DNA from: Alkalihalobacillus alcalophilus ATCC 27647 = CGMCC 1.3604
GTDB lineage: Bacteria > Bacillota > Bacilli > Bacillales > Bacillaceae_D
Length of the DNA stretch: 24,654 nt
Assembly (NCBI RefSeq): GCF_000292245.2
Contig: NZ_ALPT02000062.1
Location: 1 to 24,654, forward strand
Direction: 5' to 3'
In this document: one piece after another, positions 8,120 to 16,483 of the stretch
Numbering within the stretch: position 1 is the stretch's first letter
How the letters are laid out: every line of letters starts with the position of its first letter
Position numbers and translations under genes: made by a program
Notes under the pieces: generated by a model
What the model saw: only the letters and a program-made list of their open reading frames with translations
Database searches by the model: none
Told to the model about the DNA's origin: nothing

Positions 8120-8291
8120 TGCTCTTTTCACCTCAATCTATGTACAAAGCCGACATACTTAAAACCTTCACAGAAACTTCTTCTTTCAATATATCAAATT
8201 TTGCAGCGATAACCTATAAAAATGCAATATGACTCACCTAGGCATGCTAGTCTCTGTTAGTTTGTACTTAAAAGGTCACCAATGTCCGTAC

Positions 8292-8331
8292 AAAAAAAGC
8301 AGTGTGCTTTTCTGAGAAAAACCGACTGCTT
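8292..8331 (-). terminator. Rho-independent terminator after the M20 amidohydrolase gene
   Basis: On the minus strand AAGCAGT pairs with ACTGCTT, the inner TTTT/AAAA extends the stem, and seven T follow. It lies about 30 bases past the stop codon. Confidence 0.85.
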
Positions 8332-8360
8332 CGTTACCTCCCACTCTATAAATACAACCC

Positions 8361-9635
8361 CTATTTTTTTGTATGACACCATTCAAACATAAACCGCAAC
8401 ACAACTTTTGTATAATCGACTAATTGCTGAATCGAAACTTGTTCATTAATCGAATGGGCATGCTTGAGCTCTCCTGGACCATAAATGGCAGCTGGGATTC
8501 CTGCATCACCAAACCAGCCCCCATCTGTAACAGTTGGGGATACACCTATCACTGGTTGTTCATACAAAGTAGATTCATGACATCCACTCAATGTCTTAAC
8601 TGCTTGATGCTCCGGATCAACCTCCAATGATGGAAAAATTTCACCACGGTCAACAATCATTGAAGAGCCGCCCCACTCAAACGTCGGAGGATTTTCTCTT
8701 AACCATGGATCCGCCTTCGCGACAAGTTGAATATGTTCTTCAATTTCTTTGGCTACTTGTTCATGCGTTTCATTCGGATAAAAATGGACCGTAATCCATA
8801 GGCGACATTCATCCGCAATAAAAGCGGCATGCCTTCCTCCTTCAATCACAGCAGGATTAATTGTATTCGTACCAGGATCATAACCTGGATAACTTTTCAT
8901 TACAGACCAATGTCTCTCTAAATCCTGCAAGCCTTGAATGACCTTCATCATCTTTTCAATTGCACTTGCACCAAATAATTGTCCACCCGCATGAATCATA
9001 TTTTTCCTCGTTGCATCATGATGGGTTTGTTTGCTTTTAACAGTTATCCAACCCGTGATGACACCACCTTGTCCTTGAATTTGCAAATTACTCGTATCAA
9101 CAACTAAAGCAAAATCAGCTTTATACCCTCGCTTGCAGCATTCTAAAGTGCCTGCTTCTCCGACCTCTTCTCCGATGACAGACTGAAATATGAGGTCACC
9201 AGGTAGATCAATTCCCGCTTCATGCATCAGTTGAATGGCAAACAAAGCCCCAGCCATTCCACCTTTCATATCTGCTGCCCCTCGTCCAATGACGACTCCA
9301 TCCTTTACAATTGGAGTAAACGGGTCTACTTCCCATTCTTCTGTTTCACTTACCTCTGCAACATCCACATGTCCATTGACAATCAAACTCTGATACTCGT
9401 CTGACCGTTTTCCTTTTAAAACCCCAACCACATTCGGATCACCAGGGTACACATCCCATTTATCAATCATAAAGCCTTTTTTATTTAAAAAATCAGCAAT
9501 AAACTGCTGTACCTCCTCCGTATTCCGGGCAGGTGGCGCCGGTGTTTTATAACGGATTAACAGTGACAACAAATCGACCAGTTCATCCTGTCGCGAGTCT
9601 ACTAATTCTAATAATTCCAACAAATTCGACTCCAT
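8361..9635 (-). CDS. M20-family amidohydrolase (ArgE/DapE type, YodQ-like)
   Basis: This 424-residue zinc enzyme of the M20 family resembles acetylornithine deacetylase and succinyl-diaminopimelate desuccinylase. Metal ligands can be placed: His89 and Asp91 in NGHVDV, Asp122 in GRGAADMKGG, the Glu156-Glu157 pair in IGEEVGE, Asp180, and a C-terminal His within KHAHSINE (392 or 394). The dimerisation domain sits between. The protein should remove an acyl group from an N-acyl amino acid, but the true substrate cannot be read from sequence. The gene stands alone, without arg or dap neighbours, so a role in peptide or amino-acid scavenging is as likely as biosynthesis. B. subtilis YodQ is the nearest relative I recognise. 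The ATG at 9635 follows AAAGGATG. Confidence 0.88.
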   Translation of the reverse strand: MESNLLELLELVDSRQDELVDLLSLLIRYKTPAPPARNTEEVQQFIADFLNKKGFMIDKWDVYPGDPNVVGVLKGKRSDEYQSLIVNGHVDVAEVSETEEWEVDPFTPIVKDGVVIGRGAADMKGGMAGALFAIQLMHEAGIDLPGDLIFQSVIGEEVGEAGTLECCKRGYKADFALVVDTSNLQIQGQGGVITGWITVKSKQTHHDATRKNMIHAGGQLFGASAIEKMMKVIQGLQDLERHWSVMKSYPGYDPGTNTINPAVIEGGRHAAFIADECRLWITVHFYPNETHEQVAKEIEEHIQLVAKADPWLRENPPTFEWGGSSMIVDRGEIFPSLEVDPEHQAVKTLSGCHESTLYEQPVIGVSPTVTDGGWFGDAGIPAAIYGPGELKHAHSINEQVSIQQLVDYTKVVLRFMFEWCHTKK

Positions 9636-9809
9636 CTAATCATCCTTTCTTCTAAAAATTTATTATCCGCTCTTGTAGTACATAAGACAAAGTTGCTTCA
9701 AAAGTCTTAATTAATAACTCAACTTTCGCAGCGTATAATTGACCCTTAACCGTTGATAGAGATTGACTTTAGGGAGATACAAGACTCAAATTGCCTTTAC
9801 ATGAACGGT

Positions 9810-10268
9810 TCAATTGTTGACAGTCTGACCCCATCTCTTCGTAGGCTGTTGAAGGAAACTGTTCACTAATAATGAAGAGCTTCGGCTGTCGCTACCAAAA
9901 CCATACTCCGCGTCCTGCGGGAACCTGGCGAGCCTCCTCGGCAAGCCTTGCGGGGTCTCGCTCCACGGTTTATTCCCGCGGGAGTCTCCGTTTTGGCTGG
10001 CATCGATATCTCGATCGTGATGTTTATCGCAAATAGGGCACGTCCAATCCCTTATTTCAAGAGATTTCTTGCCCTCTTGGTGTTCAAATCTTCGATACAG
10101 ACAATATCGTGGTTTTTTGATGAGGTCTGTACTTAGTTTGTGAAGGACATCGTCACGTTGGTTCCTGACTCTTTCGTGCAATCTAGCCACTTTGCGTTTT
10201 TGCTTCTGATAGTTTTTGGCATCAAATAGATGAATCCCCTTATTTTTAGCCTGTAACGCACGTCTTAA
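9810..10268 (-). pseudogene. Decayed tnpB remnant (IS200/IS605 type)
   Basis: The minus strand encodes the back half of a TnpB, from LRRALQAKNKGIHLF at 10268 through RVRNQRDDVLHKLSTDLIK. The match begins right after an in-frame TAG. An extra A in an A run shifts the frame: one base over, it reads IKNHDIVCIEDLNTK, the second RuvC motif with its Glu. A block is then missing, including the first Cys pair of the zinc finger, before DWTCPICDKHHDRDIDASQN, the second Cys pair and third RuvC motif. After ASQN comes unrelated GC-rich palindromic sequence. The copy is therefore 5'-truncated, frameshifted, internally deleted and disrupted. It overlaps in sequence with the tnpB at the left edge only in the RRALxAKNK stretch. 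Confidence 0.85.
9895..9996. repeat. GC-rich palindromic repeat element of 102 bp
   Basis: The outer arms are CCAAAAC (9895-9901) and GTTTTGG (9990-9996). Inside them lie ACTCC...TGCGGGAA with TTCCCGCGGGAGT, and a central imperfect palindrome running from CGAGCCTCCTCGG to GCGGGGTCTCG. The base content is far higher in GC than the flanks. Similar GC-rich palindromes containing CTCCCGCGGGA and GAGGAGGCTCG are, as I recall, dispersed in several Bacillus-related genomes. It interrupts the tnpB remnant after the ASQN codons. Confidence 0.7.
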
Positions 10269-10406
10269 CTAAGCCCTCTTTTTTATTTTATTAAAATAAT
10301 TTTATAGGTTGGATTGTTTTGGACTTTCTCGCTCCTCCCATCATGTCGTAAAACAATAAAGATAGGCAATGAAAACAGTCTTTTACTAACGCACATTATT
10401 CAACAC

Positions 10407-10458
10407 AAAAAAAGGCTGCCCTCATAATATCATTTTCATGACCTTAGTGGACAGCCTC
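10407..10458 (-). terminator. Rho-independent terminator of the suf operon
   Basis: On the minus strand AGGCTGTCC pairs with GGGCAGCCT, with a looser inner stem, followed by seven T. It lies about 80 bases past the sufB stop codon. Confidence 0.8.
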
Positions 10459-10535
10459 TCTTATATAAATCCATATCAGATCGACAGTTTACTCTTTGAT
10501 GATAAACTCCTTATACACTAAGGGGTCTCATCGAA

Positions 10536-11933
10536 TTAACCAATCGAACCTTCCATCTCGAACTTGATTAAGCGGTTCATTTCAACAGCGTATTCCATTG
10601 GTAATTCTTTTGTAAATGGTTCGATAAAGCCCATAACGATCATTTCTGTTGCTTCTTGTTCCGAAATACCACGGCTCATTAAGTAGAACAATTGGTCTTC
10701 GGATACTTTAGAAACAGTTGCTTCATGCTCCAATGTAATATTGTTATTTAAGATTTCGTTATAAGGAATCGTATCTGATGTTGATTCATTGTCTAAAATT
10801 AATGTATCACACTCAATTTTAGATTTTGAACCTTGAGAACGACGTCCAAAGTGACAAATACCACGATAAGTTACTTTACCACCTTGCTTTGAAATCGATT
10901 TAGACACGATTGTTGAAGAACAGTTTGGTGCAAGGTGAGAAATTTTCGCCCCTGCATCTTGGTGTTGGCCTTTACCAGCAATTGCGATAGAAAGAACCGT
11001 TCCTTTTGCACCTTCTCCACGCATGATAACTGCTGGGTATTTCATCGTTAATTTCGAACCAATGTTACCATCAACCCATTCCATCGTTGCACCAGCATCA
11101 GCTACGGCACGTTTTGTTACTAAGTTGAAGACGTTAGGTGCCCAGTTTTGGATGGTTGTATAACGACAGTATGCATTCTTTTTAACGATAATTTCAACAA
11201 CCGCACTGTGAAGTGAGTTTGTTGTGTAAACAGGTGCTGTACAACCTTCAACATAGTGTACAGAACTATCTTCATCAGCAATGATTAGTGTACGCTCGAA
11301 TTGACCCATATTTTCTGAGTTAATACGGAAATACGCTTGGAGTGGAGTTTCGGTTTTTACGCCTTTTGGTACGTAAATGAATGATCCACCAGACCATACG
11401 GCTGAGTTAAGAGCTGCAAACTTATTATCCGTTGGTGGGATAATCGTTCCAAAATGCTCTCTAAAAATCTCTTCATGCTCTTTTAAAGCTGTGTCCGTAT
11501 CTGTGAAAAGAATTCCAAGATCCGTTAGCTCTTGCTTCATGTTGTGGTAAACCACTTCTGATTCGTATTGAGCAGAAACCCCTGCTAAATACTTTTGCTC
11601 CGCTTCTGGAATCCCTAATTTATCAAACGTGTTTTTGATTTCTTCAGGTACTTCATCCCAAGACTTCTCAGACTTCTCTGATGGCTTCACATAGTAAGTA
11701 ATGTCATCAAAGTTTAGTTCAGATAAATCTCCACCCCATTGTGGCATTGGCATATTATAAAAGTGCTCTAATGACTTCAAACGGAAGTCAAGCATCCATT
11801 GTGGTTCTTCTTTCATACGTGAAATCTCTTCAACGATCTCTTTCGTTAAACCACGTTTCGAACGGAAAATTGATACATCACGATCCGAAAAACCATATTT
11901 GTATTCACCGATATCAGGCATTTTTTTAGCCAT
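10536..11933 (-). CDS. sufB: Fe-S cluster scaffold subunit SufB
   Basis: SufB (465 residues) is part of the cytosolic SufBCD complex, on which Fe-S clusters are assembled before transfer to target proteins. Recognisable stretches are KYGFSDRDVSIFRSKRGL near the start, NSAVWSGGSFIYVPKGV (about 180-195), HYVEGCTAPVY with a Cys, CHFGRRSQGSKSKIECDTL, and the shared SufB/SufD C-terminal core FYLMSRGISEQEATEMIVMGF. The length is normal. It is the last gene of the operon, 17 bases after sufU, with a GGAGGG site before the ATG. The gene looks intact. Confidence 0.97.
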   Translation of the reverse strand: MAKKMPDIGEYKYGFSDRDVSIFRSKRGLTKEIVEEISRMKEEPQWMLDFRLKSLEHFYNMPMPQWGGDLSELNFDDITYYVKPSEKSEKSWDEVPEEIKNTFDKLGIPEAEQKYLAGVSAQYESEVVYHNMKQELTDLGILFTDTDTALKEHEEIFREHFGTIIPPTDNKFAALNSAVWSGGSFIYVPKGVKTETPLQAYFRINSENMGQFERTLIIADEDSSVHYVEGCTAPVYTTNSLHSAVVEIIVKKNAYCRYTTIQNWAPNVFNLVTKRAVADAGATMEWVDGNIGSKLTMKYPAVIMRGEGAKGTVLSIAIAGKGQHQDAGAKISHLAPNCSSTIVSKSISKQGGKVTYRGICHFGRRSQGSKSKIECDTLILDNESTSDTIPYNEILNNNITLEHEATVSKVSEDQLFYLMSRGISEQEATEMIVMGFIEPFTKELPMEYAVEMNRLIKFEMEGSIG

Positions 11934-11950
11934 CGGAAACCCTCCTTCTT

Positions 11951-12394
11951 TTACTTACCAGTCTCTTCGTTTAACCCTTTTTCCATCGCTTTCCAAGCTA
12001 AAGTTGCACATTTGATTCGAGCAGGAAATTTCGCTACGCCTTGAAGTGCTTCAATGTCCCCTAAATCAAATTTTTCGTCATCATAATCTTTACCGAGCAT
12101 CATGTCAGAAAAAATATGAGACATTTCAATTGCTTCATCCTTCGTTAGCCCTTTAATTGCTTGGGTCATCATCGAAGCGGATGAAAGACTAATTGAACAA
12201 CCTTCTCCTTCAAACTTAGCATCTATTACTTTCCCCTCATCAACTTTCATTTGAAGCTGAATTCTATCACCACATGTTGGGTTATTCATGTTGACTGTTA
12301 ATATGTCTCCATCAAACTCACCACGATTACGCGGGTTTTTATAATGGTCCATAATAACTTGGCGATATAAGGTATCTAGATTATTAAAAGACAT
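11951..12394 (-). CDS. sufU: Zinc-dependent sulfur acceptor SufU
   Basis: SufU takes persulfide sulfur from SufS in Gram-positive bacteria and passes it on for Fe-S assembly. Counting from the ATG at 12394, the expected zinc and sulfur ligands are all present: Cys41 and Asp43 in NPTCGDR, Cys66 in GEGCSIS and Cys128 in IKCATLAW. I chose this ATG because it gives the family N-terminus MSFNNLDTLYRQVIMDHY; a TTG two codons upstream is closer to the AGGAG and cannot be ruled out. The gene overlaps the end of sufS by 11 bases, indicating translational coupling with its partner. Confidence 0.95.
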   Translation of the reverse strand: MSFNNLDTLYRQVIMDHYKNPRNRGEFDGDILTVNMNNPTCGDRIQLQMKVDEGKVIDAKFEGEGCSISLSSASMMTQAIKGLTKDEAIEMSHIFSDMMLGKDYDDEKFDLGDIEALQGVAKFPARIKCATLAWKAMEKGLNEETGK

Positions 12395-13604
12395 CTCCAA
12401 AGTACTCCTTTGTTTTTACTAATCCAGTTACAAGTCGATCAACATCGTCCTTTGTATTATACAAGTAAAAACTAGCACGGGCTGTCGCTGTTACGTTTAA
12501 CCACTTCATCAATGGTTGAGCACAATGGTGTCCAGCACGAACCGCAATCCCATCAGCATCAAGAGCTGTCGCCACATCATGAGGATGAACATCGTCTAAG
12601 TTGAACGTAACGACTCCAGCACGATGCTTTGGACCATAAATCGTCATTCCTTCAATTTCAGACATTTGCTCCATCGCATAGTGTGCTAATTCTTGTTCAT
12701 GCTTTTCAATTTCAGAAAGGCCCACTTCATTTAAGAAATCAATGGCCGCACCTAAACCAATCGCTCCTGCAATAATAGGAGTTCCACCTTCAAACTTCCA
12801 TGGCAACTCTTTCCAAGTTGAATCGTATAAGCCAACAAAATCGATCATTTCCCCACCGAATTCAACTGGCTCCATACTCTCAAGCCATTTTTTCTTTCCA
12901 TAAAGGGCACCAATTCCAGTTGGTCCAACCATTTTATGTCCAGAAAAGGCAAAAAAGTCACAATCTAAATCTTGAACATCAATTTTCATATGTGGGGTAC
13001 TTTGAGCACCATCAACAACCATAATTGCCCCATGGCGATGAGCGATTTCAGCAACTTCCTTCACTGGATTGACTGTTCCTAACACATTTGATACATGCAT
13101 CATTGTCACAATTTTTGTTTTTTCAGTCACTGTATTTTCTACATCTTTTAAATCTATTGTACCATCTTCTTGTAATGGAATGTATTTCAATGTTGCTCCT
13201 GTTGCTTTAGCCAATTGTTGCCAAGGAATGATATTAGAGTGATGCTCCATTGGAGTTAACACAATTTCATCGCCTTCTTTGACATTTGCCCGGCCGTAAC
13301 TTGAAGCGACTAAGTTTAACGCTGTTGTTGTTCCACGTACAAAAATGATTTCTTCTATTGATTGAGCTCCAATAAATGAGCGAACTTTTTCGCGGGCCCC
13401 TTCATATCCATCTGTCGCAAGTGTTCCAAGTGTATGAACGCCACGATGAACATTAGAGTTATAACGGCGATAATAGTCCTCGACCTTCTCGATCACTGAA
13501 AGAGGTTTTTGAGAAGTGGCCGCACTGTCTAAATAGACAAGATCGTTTCCGTTGACTTGTTGATTGAGTATTGGAAACTGCTTTTTCAGCTCAAGAGCAT
13601 TCAT
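12384..13604 (-). CDS. sufS: Cysteine desulfurase SufS
   Basis: This PLP enzyme (406 residues) converts cysteine to alanine and holds the sulfur as a persulfide for SufU. Lys224 in FSGHKMVGPTG is the expected PLP lysine and Cys361 in RAGHHCAQPLM the persulfide cysteine. MEHHSN (about 119-124) and VDGAQS (about 197-202) complete the cofactor site. The length and the motif RAGHHCAQP place it in the class II SufS type rather than IscS/NifS. Its ATG overlaps the sufD stop by one base (TAATG), and sufU overlaps its end. Confidence 0.97.
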   Translation of the reverse strand: MNALELKKQFPILNQQVNGNDLVYLDSAATSQKPLSVIEKVEDYYRRYNSNVHRGVHTLGTLATDGYEGAREKVRSFIGAQSIEEIIFVRGTTTALNLVASSYGRANVKEGDEIVLTPMEHHSNIIPWQQLAKATGATLKYIPLQEDGTIDLKDVENTVTEKTKIVTMMHVSNVLGTVNPVKEVAEIAHRHGAIMVVDGAQSTPHMKIDVQDLDCDFFAFSGHKMVGPTGIGALYGKKKWLESMEPVEFGGEMIDFVGLYDSTWKELPWKFEGGTPIIAGAIGLGAAIDFLNEVGLSEIEKHEQELAHYAMEQMSEIEGMTIYGPKHRAGVVTFNLDDVHPHDVATALDADGIAVRAGHHCAQPLMKWLNVTATARASFYLYNTKDDVDRLVTGLVKTKEYFGDVF

Positions 13605-14905
13605 TACTTAACTTTCCTTTCAATTGCTTCACGTAAACGCATCTTTACTGAATCAATTGGTAACTCTTCAACAACAGGTGCTAAGAAGCCATGAATAACT
13701 AAGCGCTCGGCTTCTTTACGAGAAATACCACGGCTCATTAAATAGAACATTTGTAACGGATCAATACGACCTACAGATGCTGCGTGTCCAGCCGTTACAT
13801 CGTCTTCATCAATTAATAAAATTGGATTGGCGTCTCCACGAGCCTTTTCGCTTAACATTAACACACGCTCTGTTTGTTCAGCATTTGACTTGGAAGCGCC
13901 GTGTTCAATTTTACCAATACCATTAAAGATCATCGTTGCATTATCTAACATAACACCATGCTTAAGAATTTGTCCGTCAGAATGTTTACCATGGTGAATG
14001 ATTGATGTTGTAAAGTTTTGTTTTTGACTACCTGTTCCAACAGAGACGGTTTTCGCATCTCCTGTTGAACCTTCACCAATTAAATGAGTCGTATTTTCTG
14101 AAATGGTATTTCCATTATTCATTTGACCTAATGCCCACTCTACACGACCATCGCGTCCAACATGCGCACGTCTAACAACATATGTTGTCACTTCTTCAGA
14201 TAAATGGTCAACAGCACCAAACGATACTTTTGCTCCATCTTCTGCATAAACTTCTGCGATGATATTCACTACACCATTTGTAGTAGATGGTGATACATAG
14301 TTTTCAACATAAGTAACAGAGCTATTCGCTTCCGCTACAACGATAACATGGTTGAATAAGCCACCGTTTTCACTATCTAATGAAAATACCGCTTGAAGTG
14401 GTACTTCGACTTGAACATTTTTTGGTACATATACAAACAGACCACCATTTAAAAGGGCTGCATGTAATGCCGTTAAACGGTTCTCATTAACATGAACTGC
14501 TTCACCGTAAAGGTATTTCTTAACTAGCTCACCGTGTTCGACTAATGCCGTTTGAAGATCGGTAAAGATAACACCTTGTTTATTTAAGTCTTCACTCATT
14601 TTTGTAAAAACTGTTTGTCCATCTTGTTGTACGATAACATTTTGGCTAGTTGCATCGACTAATTCACGTAACTCAGTTGAAAGAGCCTCTAATGAAGCAA
14701 CCGCTTCTCTTTTCGTTACTTCACGAGTAAACTCTGTGAAATTCCATTTTTGAATTTTCGTTTTATCTGGTTTTGGTAGCTCAAGTGTTTCAACAAGCTC
14801 CAAACCTTGTAAACGGATGTCCTGAAACCATTTTGGCTCATTGCGTTCATCCGAGAATGTTTGAATTTGTTCTTTATCGAACGTTAACGTCGTCTCGATT
14901 GACAT
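13604..14905 (-). CDS. sufD: Fe-S assembly protein SufD
   Basis: SufD (433 residues) is the SufB paralogue in the SufBC2D scaffold complex and is linked to iron entry and complex stability. Seen directly: EPKWFQDIRLQGLE near the start; NGGLFVYVPKNVQVEVPLQ (about 155-173); and the C-terminal core with GIGKIEHGASKSNAEQ, DEDDVTAGHAASVG and FYLMSRGISRKEAERL. The His in AGHAAS is conserved in SufD. The gene is preceded by sufC with a gap of about 90 bases, the widest in the operon, and followed without a gap by sufS. The start is ATG at 14905 after an AAAGGGTGA site. Confidence 0.96.
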   Translation of the reverse strand: MSIETTLTFDKEQIQTFSDERNEPKWFQDIRLQGLELVETLELPKPDKTKIQKWNFTEFTREVTKREAVASLEALSTELRELVDATSQNVIVQQDGQTVFTKMSEDLNKQGVIFTDLQTALVEHGELVKKYLYGEAVHVNENRLTALHAALLNGGLFVYVPKNVQVEVPLQAVFSLDSENGGLFNHVIVVAEANSSVTYVENYVSPSTTNGVVNIIAEVYAEDGAKVSFGAVDHLSEEVTTYVVRRAHVGRDGRVEWALGQMNNGNTISENTTHLIGEGSTGDAKTVSVGTGSQKQNFTTSIIHHGKHSDGQILKHGVMLDNATMIFNGIGKIEHGASKSNAEQTERVLMLSEKARGDANPILLIDEDDVTAGHAASVGRIDPLQMFYLMSRGISRKEAERLVIHGFLAPVVEELPIDSVKMRLREAIERKVK

Positions 14906-14995
14906 ATTTACTCACCCTTTGCTGTTGTTCATTTACTAAACTTATTAAGCGATACTTCTAATTGGACCAAGTTTTTCCTATAAAAGAGGGTACGA

Positions 14996-15775
14996 TTAAG
15001 AATTAACTGTTTCGTCTTCAATTCCTAATTCATCTTTAATCCAGTCATAACCTTCAGCTTCTAAACGCTCAGCTAATTCTGCTCCACCAGATTTTACGAT
15101 ACGACCTTGCATCATAACGTGTACTTTATCTGGAGTGATGTAGTTTAATAAACGTTGGTAGTGAGTAATGATTAGGGAACCGAACTCTGGGCTACGCATC
15201 GCATTTACACCTTTTGAAACGATTTTTAATGCATCAATATCAAGACCAGAATCGATTTCATCTAAGATCGCGATTTTTGGCTCTAACATTAATAATTGAA
15301 GAATTTCGTTACGTTTCTTTTCTCCACCAGAAAATCCTTCGTTTAAGTATCTTTGAGAGAACTCAGAATCCATATCAAGTACTTCCATTTTCTCATCTAA
15401 TTTACGGATAAACTTCATTAAAGAAATTTCATCGCCTTCTTCACGTTGAGCATTAATCGCAGAACGTAAGAAGTCCGCATTTGTAATTCCACTAATTTCA
15501 CTTGGGTATTGCATCGCTAAAAATAGACCAGCTTGTGCTCTCTCATCTACTTCCATTTCTAGAACATCTTCACCATTCATATGAATCGATCCACCCGTGA
15601 TTTCATATTTAGGGTGTCCCATAATCGCTGAAGCTAAAGTAGATTTCCCTGTTCCGTTTGGACCCATGATTGCGTGGATTTCTCCACCTTTAATTTCTAG
15701 GCTGAAATCTTTTAGGATTTCTTTACCTTCTATAGATACTTGTAAATTTTCGATTTTCAAAAATGGTGCTGTCAT
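14996..15775 (-). CDS. sufC: Fe-S assembly ATPase SufC
   Basis: SufC (259 residues) is the ABC-type ATPase of the SufBC2D complex and is soluble, with no membrane partner. The Walker A motif is GPNGTGKST (38-46), the signature FSGGEKKR (148-155), and Walker B IAILDEIDSGLD with Asp172 and Glu173. DEIDSGLDIDAL is the SufC-specific form of this region. As first gene of sufCDSUB it is read from the promoter at 15852-15880, with GGAGGTATAGTC before the ATG. The ORF is complete and normal in length. Confidence 0.97.
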   Translation of the reverse strand: MTAPFLKIENLQVSIEGKEILKDFSLEIKGGEIHAIMGPNGTGKSTLASAIMGHPKYEITGGSIHMNGEDVLEMEVDERAQAGLFLAMQYPSEISGITNADFLRSAINAQREEGDEISLMKFIRKLDEKMEVLDMDSEFSQRYLNEGFSGGEKKRNEILQLLMLEPKIAILDEIDSGLDIDALKIVSKGVNAMRSPEFGSLIITHYQRLLNYITPDKVHVMMQGRIVKSGGAELAERLEAEGYDWIKDELGIEDETVNS

Positions 15776-15822
15776 GACTATACCTCCGTTTAATCGCGTC
15801 GATTCGCGTACATTTTTAGAAT

Positions 15823-15856
15823 TGAATCATTATCAATCTATTCTCATTATCATTTT
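15823..15856 (-). promoter_or_regulatory. Candidate Fur-like operator of the suf operon (tandem half-sites)
   Basis: Two perfect copies of the half-site TGATAAT (minus strand; ATTATCA at 15829-15835 and 15846-15852) lie 17 bases apart in the same direction, each extended to TGATAATGA. They begin inside the -10 element and cover the likely transcription start. The opposite half of each 7-1-7 box is poor, so the fit to a Fur box is partial (about 10 of 14 bases each). A repressor bound here would block transcription. Confidence 0.45.
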
Positions 15857-15880
15857 ATAACAAATTTAATCTAAATTCAA
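15852..15880 (-). promoter_or_regulatory. Sigma-A promoter of the suf operon
   Basis: On the minus strand TTGAAT (15875-15880), a 17-base spacer and TAAAAT (15852-15857) make a good match. It lies about 75 bases before the sufC ATG, and no other likely promoter is near. Confidence 0.7.
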
Positions 15881-16066
15881 GTTCAGCAAAATAGGGACAA
15901 ATGAATTATTCGCCTTCCAAAACGAAAAAAATGCCTTTATTTCACTAGAAAATTTGACTACTTTTAATCATGAACATAATGAGAAACCTCTATACAATTT
16001 ATTCCCCAAAAACCCCATCAAAATCAATAACGATGAATTAATTGAGAAAAGGGTGTTAACTAAATG

Positions 16067-16104
16067 AAAGAAACAGAGTGATTGAACTCTCACTCTGTTT
16101 CTTT
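16067..16104. terminator. Bidirectional hairpin terminator
   Basis: A perfect 14-base-pair stem, AAAGAAACAGAGTG with CACTCTGTTTCTTT, encloses a ten-base loop. T-rich sequence follows on both strands (TATATTTTA on plus, CATTTAG on minus). It lies 18 bases after the stop of the small minus-strand reading frame at 16122-16301, which it most likely ends. Confidence 0.7.
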
Positions 16105-16121
16105 ATATTTTATGCTTGCTT

Positions 16122-16301
16122 CTATAACTTGTCCAGTGAATCGACCATTTTTTTCGTCATTTCATATTCTTTTTCTCTTTCTTTCTCCACCTGTAGCCTT
16201 TTTTCAAAACTGTTATTATATTCCTCTAAGCTCATTCCATGTGATTGCTGTAATCCTTTTTCCATTTCCGGTGAATGTCCATTCTTTTGCGGTTGAATAA
16301 T
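16122..16301 (-). CDS. Small charged hypothetical protein (unusual start)
   Basis: I do not recognise this frame. It encodes up to 59 residues, ending EYEMTKKMVDSLDKL. It is rich in Glu and Lys, has no hydrophobic segment and is likely helical or coiled-coil in its second half (YNNSFEKRLQVEKEREKEY). Composition and a terminator 18 bases after the stop suggest real coding. The weak point is the start: an AAGGGA site lies seven to ten bases before two ATT codons (16301 and 16298), while the first in-frame ATG (16265) has no ribosome site and would give 47 residues. It lies between the suf promoter region and the yurZ-like gene. Confidence 0.4.
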   Translation of the reverse strand: MIQPQKNGHSPEMEKGLQQSHGMSLEEYNNSFEKRLQVEKEREKEYEMTKKMVDSLDKL

Positions 16302-16483
16302 AAATCAATCCCTTCGTTTATTTACATCTATGATCGTATCATTAGTGATATAATCTCACAAACCCCACTAGATCTACTGACATAGATTCTATCCCCTTCA
16401 AATAGAAGCACTAAACATAAGCTTCCTTTTATATGTATATAGAGGCATTTCCGCCCTTATCCTCTTTTATCCGCTTTAAAACT

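Noticed and set aside
9660..9790. Repeated TTGACNCTTTA-like words in the gap before the M20 gene
   Set aside because: They are short, imperfect and few; nothing supports a CRISPR array or operator.
16078..16300. Two overlapping plus-strand frames rich in Phe, Ser and Cys
   Set aside because: They start inside the hairpin, have no ribosome site, and are the complement of the better-supported small minus-strand frame.
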